Counted from the first letter of the stretch, positions 35,864 to 50,490 are shown. The stretch is DNA of 64,000 nucleotides from Stromatinia cepivora (GCA_014898415.1 RCTD01000015.1:1054001-1118000); one strand, 5' to 3'. Numbers and translations: made by a program. Notes: generated from the sequence alone by a model not told the origin.

Positions 35864-38800
35864 TTGATAATAATTGGGATTGTTTTTATATATATATTAG
35901 ATCTTCTTAAACAAATTCTCAAGAAAGTATTAATTGTAGATATCGAAGAACGAAGAGAGCTTTTCAGAAATTCAGAAATTTCTATCGAAAAAGTTATAAC
36001 AGCTTTAACAACTATTAATCATTTAAATGTTTCCTTTAATTATCAATCAAAAGAAATATATAATATATTTATTATTATTGTAATCTTTATAGGTAAGAAT
36101 ATTAAGATTAATAGTATTATCGATTCGGGATCGATAATCAATATAATGAGCCTGGAAGTTGCAAAAGAATTGGAATTCACAATATACGAATATAAAGCAA
36201 CAATGATCATCCTTAATAGGAATATTATTACCTTATATAGATTGATTGAAGATATGAAAATCAATTTTGAAGGAATTAAAAACATTATTGATATCTTCGT
36301 TTTGAATAATACTAAAGACCTATTATTATTAGGGATACTATATCTGTTTACAAAAAAGATCAATTTTGAATATGAAGGAGATGAACAGATTGTATAGATT
36401 ATTGATGATAATAATGTTAATAAGGTTAATTACTGGGTAATTGAACCAAAACACAAAGCAGATATTATAAAGGTTGATTTTGAAAAGTCGGGAAAAGAAT
36501 AAATAATATAAATCCTAAGGATTATATCGATAATCTTTCAAAAATCCTAGATGCTATCAAAAATGAAGGGAAATTTGAAGAATTTGTTAAAAACCATTTC
36601 CTAGAATTCCTAATTGATATCCCAAATTTTAAGATGATCTTAAATTCTATAAAGCTTAGTATAGATATCATTCGAATTGGCTTTGATTTTGATATCGAAG
36701 ATATATTTGATAATATTGAAGATTCGGAATTAGAGGGATTTCAGGAATACTTTGCTATTAATAATATTCATCTCGATTTAGAAAAACTTAGGGCAGAAAA
36801 TAATGCCTGGGAGAAATTAACTAATATCAAATCCGAAATTCTTATTTTAGTCAACAATGTATATAAGAAAAAAAAGGATAAGATAAAATCCTTGAACGAA
36901 ATAGAATATATCGATGGAGAAATCCTAGAAGGTGATCTTAATTGGCTAAAATTGGAATATGCAAAACACTTTAAATGTCAATTATCAGGTCCCTTTTCGA
37001 AGTATTTGATACTGTGTTTCGATATTAGATCTAAAGGTTTCCGATTGATACAAGAATGTTTAATATTGTTAAATATTGGAGATATACTTTGGAAATGTAA
37101 AAAGGAACTTTTCCTTACATTACTACAGAATCGAAAAGCAGTGTTAGTTTTTGATTAAACGAAAGCCGGCAATATCAAACCTTCAATTGCTCTGCCATAA
37201 ATTATCAAGATAATATTATATAAGGTCTGGTAAACTCCTGGTTTTGTATTCTTTAAAGCCCTTTTATTAATAACTATCGAAATAATAAAAGATTATATTA
37301 AGCGAGGTATATTAAAGAAAGGAGAAGGATTATATCGAAACCCTTAATATTTAGTTAAAAAGAATAAGGTTGATAAATATTATATTGTTGTTATAATAAC
37401 AAAAGCAAATACTATAACCCTATAAAATACAAATATACTTCCAAACTTAAAGGAATTTGCTGAATAAATGATTGAATACTTATTAATATTTTTAATTAAC
37501 TTCTTTTCTAAATATAATCAAATACTTTTAAATAAGAAGAATAGAAATATCATTATTGTTATAACCCTTTTTAATTTGATAAGGTTTATTATTCTATTAC
37601 AAAGGGTTATTAATTCGATCATTCAATTTATAAAGATTGTATTAAGGATATTATAAGATATTATACCTGATATTGCCATACCTTATTTGAATGATATTGA
37701 AGTTAAGGATCCCAGAACTCGATATAGTGAAATTGAAGTTGAATCTGGATTGAAGAAGTTCGTTATTGAATATCTGAAAAACCTGGATATTATAATGAAA
37801 TGTATTGAGTATGTAAAATACATTATCGGTATCAAATCCAAATGGTATTACAATGGAATCCGAATTGTAGATTATTATATCAATTCTGAAGGAAGAAATC
37901 CTGATATTGTTAAAATCATTAAGATATTTGAATGGTTATTTTGTTTGAATGATTATGAAGTTAGAATATTTCTTAAAGTATATATCTTCTATCGATTTTG
38001 GGTAAAGAATTTCGTCATTATTATAGAATCTCTTTATATATTATTAAAGAAAAATATAGAATTCATTTGGATTGTTAATCATAATATTGTAATGATTTTG
38101 TTGAAAAACAAATTAATTTCAGTTTTAATTCTTTTTTCATTGACTTATTTATCTAGAGTCAGAATCATTATATTCGTTGTCAATATTAATTTGATAAAAT
38201 AGAGAACTATTTTAGGTCAAATATATAATGATAAATTTTATATTATTATTAGATATAAAAATGATATATGGAATTATATTGAATGAAATTATAATACTAT
38301 TAAAAGAGAATGCAAAGGAATATTCAAAGTTCTACAAAAATGCAAAAGAGATCTTTATAGTATTTATTTCCTTTTAAAAATTAATGTGAATATACTTATA
38401 ATTCAATTAAATAAAGCAATTACAGATCTATCTGATGCTTTAGTTACAAAATGGATTGTTTGGATCAAGTTCTTCGATTTTGATATCAAATATATTTCTG
38501 GAAACAAAAACACTATTGTAGATGCCCTATTATAATGACCGCGAATTGTTTCAGACAATATTGATAAGGAATATGAAGAAGATATTGATGATTCGATCAT
38601 TACAGACCTGAATTTATTGTAAATAGATCTAGTGATGAGTATAAATAACTTCAAAATTTTAAAATCGTTTTAAATTTTGAAAGGCGGAAATAAAAGGATA
38701 TAAATGATTATTCAATATATCATTATACTATGGAGACCTAAAAATATACTAACGAAGGATTAACAAACTTTCAAAAAGGAAACTTTCAACTTCTATATAA

Positions 38801-40000
38801 AGGATTGCTGTTTATTCAGAATCCGGGGAGACGGATTATCTTCTATCTATATAATAATAAATGACGATCTAGTCGAAAAGGCAAAAATTATGATTCGAAT
38901 ATATGAAGAATTTGGTTATAAAGGTTTAAAATTATTGTATACTAAAATACATAATTATTATTAATGGAATGGAATATATAAGGATATAAAAAATTGAGTG
39001 ATTTCTTATTCCGTTTATTAATTCAGATTATCCAAATAAACAAATAAATCAATGATTGTTATTTGGGCTTTAGGTATTTGATATAAAGTTGATATAGATA
39101 TTACAAAAATACCTGACGATTATAGATTCAAATATTTCATTGTTCTATAAAAAGATTTAAATAATTAAATGGAAATTAAAGTTTTACAAAATACTACCTT
39201 GGAAATGATTGCCAAATTCCTTTATAAAGTAGTTTGTTGTTATAGTTTTTTTAGAGAAATCATTATAAATGGAGGGCTTGAGAACAAAGGCACTATATTT
39301 GCTTATTACGAAAAGTATAGAGTCGACAAAATCAAGATATCAGTTTATCACCCACAAATCAATGGAATAATAGAAAAAGGTTATTATTCTATTGCAAAAG
39401 CATTTTCCCGTTTATTACAAGAAGGGTGTAAATGATCTAAATAACTAGAAACAGTATTATTCATTGATTATATTTCAATTCACAAATCGATAAACAAAAC
39501 ATTGTTTGAATTGATCTATAAATAGAAAACTATATTACCTTTTGAAACTATATATACAATTTGAAGGATCCTTGATTAGGAAAGTATATAAACCCGGGAA
39601 GATTTATTGATTATTAGAATACAATAATTAAAAATACTAAATAAAGATATTAAGAAAATAATCCTTTGCAAATAATACTATAAAAAAGATAATAAACTTC
39701 GATATAATCTCGATTACAAAATATTGAATAAGAATATTCGAATTGGAAATATAATTCTATACTATAATCCCTGATCAAAAATCGATATATCTCGTAATAC
39801 AAAACTTACTTTCAAATAATACAGATTTTACAAAATGATAAAGAAATTAAAGGGTCTTTCCACATATATCTTTGAAGAAATGAATAATACCCCGTTTGAT
39901 GGAATCTATACAGACGTTTGTCTTAAGAAATATATCTTATATTCAGATCTCTTTATAAATAATAATTTTAAAGATTTATATAAATGAATAAATCAAAAGA
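35864..40000 (+). pseudogene. Degenerate pol of Y2 (protease, RT, RNase H, integrase)
   Basis: The protease D-S-G is at 36122-36130 in an open frame of 177 codons (35864-36397). A 174-codon frame (36634-37158) covers the linker and start of RT. The RT palm remnant near 37675-37700 reads PYLND where the active-site Y/F-x-D-D is expected, one Asp having become Asn, a G-to-A change typical of RIP. The connection region follows at 37687-38202 (NSEGRNPDIVKIIKIFEWL). RNase H lies at about 38160-38540. The integrase core follows, and in 39169-39435 ENKGTIFAYYEKYRVDKIK and HPQINGIIEKGY can be read. The integrase tail reaches about 40000. Confidence 0.85.
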
Positions 40001-40239
40001 ATCGAGTTTCTAGGTATCTATAGTTTTCCAAACAAAAGATGATAAACAATCAAGGACTATTCTTTACCCAATTATAAGATGATATAGAATCAAAAGGAAA
40101 AAAGCAAATACAACAAACTGAAAAGGAATTGTTGCTACAAATTTCTGATTGTTAATTAAAAAGTTCAATAAGAAAAACCTTATAATCCTTAAAAAAAAAA
40201 AAGTATTTGAATCCTTTTTGAAAAAATTTATTATATTAT

Positions 40240-43200
40240 CGATTTTGCTTTTAAACAATTTGCGAACAATTCCTGAACAATACTTGAATAGTTCAATATT
40301 TTCTCTTTAAATCTGCTTTCTTTAATAACTTGATTTGAAATTACCAATTCTTTATATATACTTATTTTATTATTTATATAAATTTTTATTTAAATTTTGA
40401 TATAATATTTGGAAAAGAATCTAATCAAATTATAACCTCCCATTCTATTAACAATAATACCCCTTTTTTTATTCGATACAAGAATTATTCCTTTAATAGC
40501 GAAATCGAAGTATTTGTATTTATTGAAACTTTTGAAGTTAAGGAAAAATACAATGCTTTTAAATAATAGTTCAATTATTTTATAAGTATTATTGATCTCG
40601 TTAGAAACTTTGTAAATGAAATAAAAGATCGAATCGAAGGTCAGAAGTTTTATAAAGCGATTGATTTCTTTAAGATTGGTTATTTTGCTAAAAACAATAA
40701 TGTAATTCAATTTATCGAATAATACTATAATAAAACCAGAGAAGGTCTTAAAAATCTCGAAAGAATTTGGACAACCGCTTAAGGAAAAACTCTCACCCGC
40801 TTTTAATCGGAAAATATAAGTTTAAATAGTATTTCAATAAAAACAGATATAGCCTATTATATTTTTCATTTTAGCCTTCAAATCCTTATGAAATTTCTAA
40901 ATAGATATATAACTGAATACCTTGTACAAAAGAGAAACAAAGGAATTAAAAAGTATAACCCTGCAGATTTCCGTATTATACATAAATTCATTACAAAAAC
41001 TAATATAAAAAACAAAAAAGATTGAATACCTTTCTTTTATAACCTTATATAGAATCCTATCCTCAAAACCTATAGATTTACTTTCGATAATCTCGAATTT
41101 TTAAGAGAATATTGTGAAAACAAAAATTTCTCCGAAGTTCAACAAAGAGATAAATCTATTCACACAATAACTATTGTAGAAACTACCCCGGTATCCCTCA
41201 ACAATGATGATAATGAAAAGAAATCTAATATTGAAGAACAATTGGAAATAATTATTATACCAGATATCCTTTATGTATGTCGACTTCTTCATTCCCAAGC
41301 AATTGTATCAATTTCGGAGTCTGCAATCGTGAATATCGATAAATAAAAAAAGAAAAGTTATTATTTTGATCTCTCGAAAAAAACCCCTTTTCATCTATCT
41401 ATTCTGGATAGATTTGTATTTTGTCATTGTATGATTGATTATAGTATTAAATTTGTTTCAAATGATAACAATTCAATTTCCAATAATTTTAAGATAGTCT
41501 TAAATTCTTCATAGAAGTTGAAAAGCTGTTTTTGCGATTTAGGCTACCAATTTGAAGAAGAATAGTATTCTTTGATAAACGATGGATACATTGCTGATTA
41601 AGTAGAATGGAAAGTTATTATATTATTGAAAAAGCAAATCATTATAGATGCTTTATATATATACTATTTATATATCCTGGCAAAGCTCCTTGATCTAAAG
41701 TCGAAATATATTTTGGTTAAGGAACTACAAAATAGATTAATTACTATTACCAGGAACCAAAAGTGCATTAACGAAATAAAGTTAATAAAGGTATTCTACC
41801 TTTGATTCTATTTATATCAATCTTTGGTTCTGGAATAGTTAAAACAAATTTTTGGCCCCAATCGATTCGGCTCAATAAAGAGCTTCTATTCCCCTAATTC
41901 TAATGAAATTTTCAAAGATAATCTTTTTTTATTAGAATTATTAAACAAAGAATCCTTTGAGAATTAATTTATTTTGTATATCCCTTTGTTTTAATATATC
42001 TTCGAATAAAAAGATAGATTTGATTTACAAAATGTTTACGAAGATGTTTTTATTGCCTACAAATAATATTTCTGTAAAGTCTTTAAAAAAGATCTATTCC
42101 TAAATTATTATTTTTCGATTATTTAATTCCTTTTAAGATATGATTCTGCTTTGTAATATACTGCTATCCATATTCGGGAGGATAAAGAATTCCATTTTAT
42201 ATCAGTACCTTTGTCTGTATTACATTTTCTTGATTATAATAAAAAGTTTAATTTTTATTATTCCTTTTTTAACCTTTTTTATTTAACTTTCAAGGGCAAA
42301 TAAAAAGAAGCTTCAAAAAGAATGATTATCGTAATCAACCTTTTTAAATCAAGGGAATCAATTAAAAGCTTCTATAAAGAGTATTAAATCCTTATTTTTT
42401 ATGAATTGGATAACAATGATAATTTAATTCGGGAATTTTTAAAGAAGTATTCTTTTATTCATTAATTATGATATAATCTTGATTGGACAATAAGGAGGGA
42501 AGCTTTTTAGAAGGCTGAACAAGAGAATCAGTTTCGTTGGAGGATCCTGATTAGACCTGAATCCTGAATAATTGTAATTCGATTAGATATTATTTTGAAA
42601 TATACCAGTTTTTCTGGATCCTATAAATCGATTTTGATATTAATCTTTTATCTAATTGTAATTTCGAATGAAAAGAATATAAAGGACAGTAGCTCCTACG
42701 AAAACCTTTAGAGATTTCTTTAAAATCAAATTGTTTTTTTTAAGTTAAACAAATTTAATGGAAAAGATCTTTATATCTTCCAACCCTTTTTTTTTAATAT
42801 TAATTTTGTTTTATAAAATCATTTTTCTATAATCCTTTTAGGATATTTATTTTGGAATTCTAATATTGTGAAAGGAATAGTAAATAGATTGTTCGAAATC
42901 AATGATAATAAATTCGAGCTTTGGTATAAACGATAGTATAATTTTGTAATAACGGATTTGATTATTCAATTTGAAGTGTTCCAAAACGAGGAAAAGTAAT
43001 GGGGAGATTGATCATTATTTGCAGGTTATGATATGCTTTTATAAAGGTAAGAAGTTCTTTATAATAAGAATCTTAAAGATAATGAATTCCCTGATAAAGA
43101 AAATATTAGCAATTGGAAGGTCGTGAATCTAGTTGATAAAGAATCTTCTGTTGGGAAACCTCAATCTATATTAAAGAAGTTCATTAGGAAGGGAAAAAAA

Positions 43201-43789
43201 GTTGCAGGGCGAGAACCGATTCAGAATTAATCTATAATGCTACCTAATCCATTCCCAATTGAACCTTTTAGGATATAAGGTATTGTTTTAATCCCTGATG
43301 TAGGTTGTGAATTAGATAGAGAATAGATAAATCGCTTTCCAGTAAAAAAGCCTCCTGTAAGATCTAATAGTAAGAGAAAGGATTATCCTTTTAATATTAA
43401 ATAAAAATCTGTAATACCAAAAATCCTTATTTGTTATTCAAATTGTATTTAGGAATTATTAAAAAGTCTGATTACAAATACAAAGTTTGTTATAAAGTAT
43501 TCGAATAAATATTTAAGAAAGATTGGAGATGGAGAGGATAATAAGGATGTTTTTCAGGAATTTGAAATTCCTATCGAATTTGGTAGAGAGACGATAGAAG
43601 CAGATTTGGATTAATAAGAATCTGGAGTATATTGTTTTTTTAAAATAGTCTTAAAAATTGCTTATTGTTCTAATTCGCTGATATTCTAATTGGTTTTCTT
43701 TAATTTAATTGTTTTTTGATCTCTTTGATTTTTATCTTTTGTAGCTATCCTGAGGTCAGGTAGAATATATGTTCTGGAAAAGGGAAGGA
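40240..43789 (+). pseudogene. Third long reading frame of Y2, downstream of integrase
   Basis: This is the second copy of the frame described at 4340-7884. It is in one phase to the LTR and has the same residues at many positions, including NIEEQLE, LHSQAIVSISE, LITITRNQK and LFLNYYFSII. Its stops are only partly shared with the other copy. At about 41545-41555, for example, it has a Gln codon where the first copy has a stop, and at about 41967 it has a stop where the first copy has Gln. The 3' end (about 43640-43760) is again hydrophobic. Function is unknown. Confidence 0.6.
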
Positions 43790-44080
43790 TATAAGAAAAT
43801 TGGGATATCAAAGTCTAATATATAGTTAATTCGTAATTATATAATTATATAACTCTTTGTAGTTAAATATAAAAAAAGGCTCTGCTCCTTTTTCTTTGAA
43901 AAAAATCAATTGTTTTCTATTAGTCTTTTTGTACTTCATTTATATACAATCCAAATCATTATTTAAACCTATTAATTTTACTATTTGAAGCCTCTACAAT
44001 ATAATCTGATCAATTCCAATTCCCATTTCCCCTCGCAGCGTGCTATCGGGACGCACGTATCTCGACCTACCTCTTTCACA
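43790..44080 (+). repeat. 3' LTR of Y2 (291 bp)
   Basis: Its 5' end is RIP-changed (TATAAGAAAATTGGG for TGTGAGAAAGTTGGG), while its last 80 bases (from about 44000) keep many C and G, ending CTCTTTCACA. The length is identical to the 5' LTR. Confidence 0.95.
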
Positions 44081-44639
44081 ATAATAACAATAAGTTCTAT
44101 AATAATATAATCTTCTTTTGAACTTCAAGTGATATTTACACAAACATCCAGATCAATAATAATACCTAGGATTCCTCTTATTCCCTTAATTGAAATCCAA
44201 GGATCTTTATCCAAGCAAATCTGAAGATCCCGAAATCAAAAGAAGAAAATTTTGATTAAACAACCTGATCATCCAAACCCCTTCGAGGATTCTTTTTCTC
44301 TTTCAAAAAGTGACGATTTATTTAATAATCAGGGATCTCTTTATTCAAAAAGCTAATCTAACCGATCAAGATTGTATTCCTGTATCAATTATAATTCATA
44401 ATAAGATATATATATATCAAAATCTACAAATCTTATTATTAAACTTAATAATAATATTGAACCTAAAATTAGTTTGTAGTAATTATTGATTATAAAATAA
44501 TTCGAACTGTATATTATATCATTTAAGAATGAAATATAACATTATGTATATATAATCGATTAAATCGAATTAGAAGTACAAATATATTGTTATACTCTTT
44601 ATATACAAGTACCCCGATTTACAATATTTAAATTGATCG

Positions 44640-45345
44640 AACAACTTATAGCGATCTATCGGAACCTAATCGAAATCGATAATGTTCACTTTTAATACGA
44701 AATATAGATTATACCTAATATAATTCGATATAATAACTTCCTAGAATAATATAAAAAATTCAGATTATTTGTTATCCAAATAAAGATTACTAATAATAAG
44801 ATCCTATTCAGGGATCTCGAACAAAAGATTTCCGATTTTCTTTTGCGAATAATAACAATATTTATCAAGGATTACAAAATTATAAAAGAATTTGTGAATA
44901 TACTTATTAAAGTAAATCAAAACAAAGTTTCATTATAAAAACGAAATCAATACTATATTAATCGAAAAGCCTTTATAATTATTCATAAATCAATAATTAT
45001 TATAAATCTTTTGCAATCCTTTCGAAACTTTAACAACTCCAATTTTGGAATCTCTATATTCCTGAAACCGTTTCCACTCCAGAATACTCTTTCCAAATAC
45101 ACCAGCCCTATTATACCCAATAACTATTCAAACTTCAAATATTCATCGTCTTTTCCTTCTCCTAAAGTAATATATACATTAATACTTTATATCAATAATC
45201 TCAATAAAATCGAGATAATATAAAAAGAAACAGAAAAATTCGAAGAATATCAGAATGCTAAAGAAGATTTCAATCCAAAAGCTACAATTGAAGCTATACA
45301 GAATACTTATTTAAAAAAAGAAAAACATTTAAAACCAAATATTTA
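44640..45345 (+). pseudogene. Degenerate gag of X1
   Basis: The frame reads through words such as QIKITNNKILFRDLEQKISD and ends near EKEKHLKPNI-type residues, matching the X2 gag at 51540-52212 piece by piece. Stops interrupt it. No zinc knuckle is visible. Confidence 0.65.
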
Positions 45346-45359
45346 AACTCTATCTCCAT

Positions 45360-48300
45360 TCTAAACGTTATACAGAATATAAGATTTCTTGATCTAATCA
45401 AACTTATAGGAAAAGAAGCATTCATTTTTCCTTATAATTTTTCGAAAAATAATTATATTTATCAATCAAAAGTATTCATTAATTCTAAAACAAATAGATT
45501 TGTTTTTATTAATACTATATTCCTTACTTATTTATTTCCTATATTTAAATCCAGAATTATATTACTTGAAGTTTCAATTAAAGTTAAAGGATATAATGAT
45601 ATACAAAACCATATCATTATTTATTTCATATTCCTTAATTTAACGATCGATAATTATAAACAATCTTTTGTCTCTTTCTTTATTATTGAATTAAAGAATT
45701 ATAATATTATTTTAGATAGACTTTAATTATCAGAAATTCGAATAAAATTCGATTACTTTAATCGATATCTTGAATAGCTTAAAAAAAGACCCTGTATTAT
45801 CTTCTATTCGAATAATCTCTTTGTTACTCAATCATCCTTTTGCAAACAGAAAATCGATCGATTAGTCTAACAAAATATTAATCGATGAAATAACCAGTTC
45901 GAAGAATATTAGAATCGAAAAGATTTATAACTAAATAAATCAATTGTAATTAATAATATATAACAAAAACCTTTAAATATAAATACAATACAAATTTTTA
46001 TTGAAAAGAAAAAAATCCCGATTCCTTTCAAATTCAATTTATTTTTTTCCCAATCAATTATATTATTATTATAAATCTACAAATGCTTTCTTTATATATT
46101 GCCCGAAATCCTCGATTTATATATATTCAAATCCGATAAGTTCTAATTAGAATATAAAAGAGATAAATAAATTGAACTCTTTATTATTATTTTAAAAGAA
46201 TTTAATAATATAATAGATTTCTAATGAAACGAATAATATATAAAAGAAAGAATATTGATTATCTTAATCGAATTCAAGAATACAAAAGTTCAAAAGAAAT
46301 TTGATCAAGTATTAACCGAAATCGATTCAGAACCCAAAATACTATCTGAATATCGATAATATTATCAAGCTTTTTTCAAATATAAATCAAATATCTTGTC
46401 TTCTAATCGATCTTATAATTATAAAATCATATTGAAAGATAAAAGAGAATAAACCTTATATTACAATCCGCTTTATAAAATGTCTTTAAAACAATTGGAA
46501 ATCATCAAAGAATATATTATAAATAATCTCAGTAAAGGTTTTATTGAATTTAATCAAGTTTCTTATATTACATCCATTTTATTCGTTAAGAAATCCAATA
46601 ATAATTTGAAGTTTTGTATAAACTTCAGATTATTGAATTCCTTGATATATAAGAATCAATATCCCCTCCCTTTAATCAACAAAACACTTTCTTAGCTTTT
46701 CGATACTAAAGTTTTTATCAAATTTGATATTCGTTAAGTTTTCTATTATATAAAAATGGATCCTGCTTCGGAAGAGTATACTACCTTTCGAATCTGATAC
46801 AGATTATACAAATGTAAGATCATATTATTCGGATTAACAAATAATCTTACAATCTACTAGTATTATATAAATGATATTCTATTCGATTATTTAAATATCT
46901 TTTATATAATATACCTCAACGATATTCTAATCTATTTTGAGAACAAAGAAGAATACCAAATTTATATTAAACTAATTCTCGAATGATTAGAAATCGCTAG
47001 TTTATAAACAGATCTCAAAAAATGCGAATTCAATATTATATATATTAAATATTTGGGCTTTATTATCTCTATTAAAGGAATAGAAATGGACTTTGAAAAG
47101 ATTGAGATAATTGAAAATTGAACCTTTCCAACAATAATAAAAGGGATCTAATCATTCCTTAGTTTTTATAACTTTTATCGATAATTCATTAAAGACTATA
47201 ATATAATAACGAAACCTTTCAACGAATTCATTAAAGCAAATATTAAAGTTGTATTCAACAAAGTATACCAAAATATATTCAATATCTTAAAGAAAAAGCT
47301 TATCTCTGCTTTATTCTTGTAATATTATAATCACCAACTCCCTTATATACTCGAAACAAATGTATTCAATAAAATAATTATTAATGTATTATTACAATAA
47401 TATGGCAAAGATTGGTTTCCCGTAACTTATTTCTCTAAAATTATAATTACCACTGAACTGAACTATAAAATTTATAATAAAGAAATGCTATTAATCATTC
47501 GATCTTTTAATTATTGGAAAACGGAACTCGTTGGTTCACTATATAAAATCAAGATTTATACCGATTATAAGGCCCTCGAATATTTCATGATTATTAAGAC
47601 TTTCAATGCCCGATAAATTCGCTGAGTAGAAATTCTAATTGATTATAATTTTATTATTATATATTGCTTTGGAAAAGAAAACCCTTTTGTTGATATCTTA
47701 ATCTGTCAGACCGACGAATTGGATCTCCAGAATTATATTAAGAAGAAGAATCGCTTTTAGTAATTTATTAAAGACAATTAAATTGATATCGAAATTATAA
47801 GAAAAGTTTTACAAAAGTATTATTCAGATAAAACAATGATTATTAGTATCGATTTGAATGAAATCGTTTTTCGATTCGATTTAATTAATTGTATTATCGA
47901 AGTAAATAAAACTATAGATAGCTTATTAATATTCAGAATATAAATTATCTAAGGTTATAAATATATATCATTTTAAAATTGCCTTTTATTTTATAATGAT
48001 CGCTTGGTGGTGTTTGATATTGATAATCTTCGAATTTATTTGATTTGTGAAACCTATAATTCCGTTTCCATTGTTCATCCTGGTATAAGCAAAACTTATT
48101 TTTTATTATTTCAATAATATTACTGGTCCAGAATGTACGATACTGTAGCTAGATATATATATAATTGTTACGCTTACAAATGCAACTCTATTCTATACAA
48201 TCGTACCCTTAGTTTATTACATCCATTTCCGATTCCTAATCGAATATAGCAATATATTATTATAGATTATTACAGTTTTAATAAGGATAAATATGGATAT

Positions 48301-49240
48301 AATAATGTTTTAGTTATTATTGATCGATTGACAAAGTAAGTTATCTTTATATTTTATTATAAATCAATCAATATTCAAATTCAAATATAATTATATTTTT
48401 ATTATATATATCGATATTATGGTCCTTTTGATACTATAATATTGAATCACGGTTTTTAATTCATATTACAATTCTGGAAGGAATTCAGTCAAATCCTAGG
48501 AACCGATCTTAAATTATCTATTACTTATTATCTCCAAACCGATGATCAAATTGAAATCTATAATCAGTATCTTTAATAGCGGTTAAGATTGTTTGTTAGC
48601 TATTATTAAGATGATTGGTTAGAATTTCTATTTATAATGGATTATATACAATTTACTCTTCTATATAACTCCTTAAGAAGGCTTACATTCTACGAAACCC
48701 TATACAGGTATACACCGAAATATATATAGGAATAAAAGGAAAATGCTAATAAATCAATAAACAATATAAATATATATGATATTTATATATACATAAAACA
48801 CAATAGATTAATTTTTGTATAAACAAAAGAAGATCTATTATATACCTAAATCAAAATATCGAAATCCATGAATATTTATCAATATAAAATCGATTTCGAT
48901 ATCGAAGATTATATATAACTTAATATAAAGAGTTATTTTATTTAAAAATCATTTAAAAAACTGAACTTCCTAATTCAAAGAAGATTCAAAATCATTAATC
49001 GATCTGAGAGCTCTTTTAAACTCGAACTCCCGATTATAATAAAAATTCATTCTGTTTTCCCTTCAGATCGATTATATAAAGTATATAACGATCCTTTTCC
49101 TAATCAGATATTCAAATCATTTCCATTTATTAATATAACTAATAATTCGGAATGGGAAATGGAAAAGATTCTAATAATAAAGAAAATACGAAAAACCCTA
49201 CTATACAGAATCTCATAGTTTAATAATAATACCGATCTTA
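45360..49240 (+). pseudogene. Degenerate pol of X1 (protease, RT, RNase H, integrase, chromodomain)
   Basis: A protease-like segment leads to RT. The open part at 46480-46695 has KSNNNLKFCINFRLLNSL, equivalent to the RT K-x-x-G-x-x-R-x-C-x-D-Y-R-x-L-N block. The RT active site near 46912 reads YLND with a RIP-type Asp-to-Asn change. RNase H and an integrase with the H-H-C-C finger area (about 48060-48200) follow. The tail at about 49050-49240 resembles a chromodomain (EWEMEKI...LLYRIS), the mark of chromoviruses. Confidence 0.85.
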
Positions 49241-49935
49241 TCTGATATCCTGTTTCCGATCTTAAAACATCACTACATCTTCTATGCGATTTTCATCTGA
49301 CCAATCCAACATTACCTGGTCCTCCTAATCGATTAATTGATTGAATAAAGTTTTATAAAAATGAAAAGGATAATTATAATTATATAAATAACGATTTATC
49401 TATAAAACCAAGGAAAAGAAAAGTATTCTTCAATATAGCAAATTAAATATTATAATTTTATAATAATATATATATATACAATCATAAAAAAATCAAAAAC
49501 CCATACAAATTCGAAGGAATTTGATTGTATACATATATAGCCCGAACTTTATACAACAGACGAACTGCTACCATCAAGATAATACGAAGGCAATATATTT
49601 CAAAAAATTCATGCCTATAATCATTTCAAAATTTATATAAAGGGAAGCTTGAATATAATAAAAACGAAATGTAATATTACCCCTATCGATTTCATTCAAT
49701 TTGGTTGATTTGATCAATTTAATCGATTAACTTGATCGATTTCGGAATTAACCATATTAACCACCCATCATCATTATACCGTAATTCAACCTTCTTCCTT
49801 TTTCTATTGAAACTTTTTTCTTTTAAAAATTCCTCAAATCAAGGAGAATACGAATCAATATTAATTTAATTAATTGATAAACGATTTGATCGATTTGATT
49901 AATTCATTTATCATTTTGATCAATTTGATCGATAA

Positions 49936-49984
49936 TTTTGGTCAATTTGGTCAATTTTCATTAAATTGACCAAATCAACCAAAA
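49936..49984 (+). other. Imperfect hairpin in the 3' untranslated region of X1
   Basis: Arms of about 22 nt (TTTTGGTCAATTTGGTCAATTT and its near-complement) flank a 5-nt loop with two mismatches. It lies about 120 bp before the 3' LTR inside a region of many GATCGATT/GATCAATT repeats. X2 has the same structure at about 58650-58702. Confidence 0.6.
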
Positions 49985-50102
49985 TGATTAATCTAATTGA
50001 TTTAAAGTTTATAAATCGTTATAAAACCTGATTTCTAATGAAATAATAATAGAATAAAGAAGTGAAACACTCGAAAGCAAGTTTTTCTGAAGGGGGGGAT
50101 AA

Positions 50103-50208
50103 TATCACGAATTGTAAATTATAGAAAACTAACCATATAATACCTCTTATCTCCTATATCAATTTATAAATTGATCATCTATACATATACATTACGAATT
50201 ATATAATT
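50103..50208 (+). repeat. 3' LTR of X1, first part
   Basis: The first 106 bp of the X1 3' LTR, RIP-affected (TATCACGAATTGTAAATT for TGTCACGAATCGTGAACC), ends with the X2 target sequence TAATT. The LTR continues at 59104. Confidence 0.93.
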
Positions 50209-50490
50209 TGTCACGAATCGTGAACCACAGGAGGCTAACCACGTGATACCTCTTATCTCCCATATCAATTTATGAGCTGATCATCTGTACGCATACATTA
50301 CGAATCATACAATTTAATATGGTAAAATGGTAACCCTAATAACGTTTATATATAATCTTGCAGTTTATAAATAGGTATTTGTATATATATATCTAATCGC
50401 TTTTTACGAGCTATAATTCTTCAATTATAGATTTTAAAGAACATAATTGACCCTATTTATTCAATTCTACTACGGCTTTTATACGTTACA
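50209..50490 (+). repeat. 5' LTR of X2 (282 bp)
   Basis: It begins TGTCACGAATCGTGAACCAC and ends ATACGTTACA. The first 80 bases are almost identical to the start of the X1 5' LTR at 32120, including the unmutated C and G. Confidence 0.95.

Larger units (their letters stand above)
32865..44080 (+). mobile_element. Complete family-Y Ty3/gypsy element Y2 (11,216 bp), inserted in X1
   Basis: Both LTRs are 291 bp (32865-33155 and 43790-44080). A direct repeat ATAA flanks the insertion (32861-32864 and 44081-44084); ATAAT is also possible if the terminal T belongs to the target. Comparison with X2 (around 50948-50966) shows the uninterrupted target site. In order it contains gag-like, protease, RT, RNase H and integrase relics and a third long frame. 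At 11.2 kb it is long for a fungal Ty3/gypsy element because of the extra frame. Confidence 0.95.
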
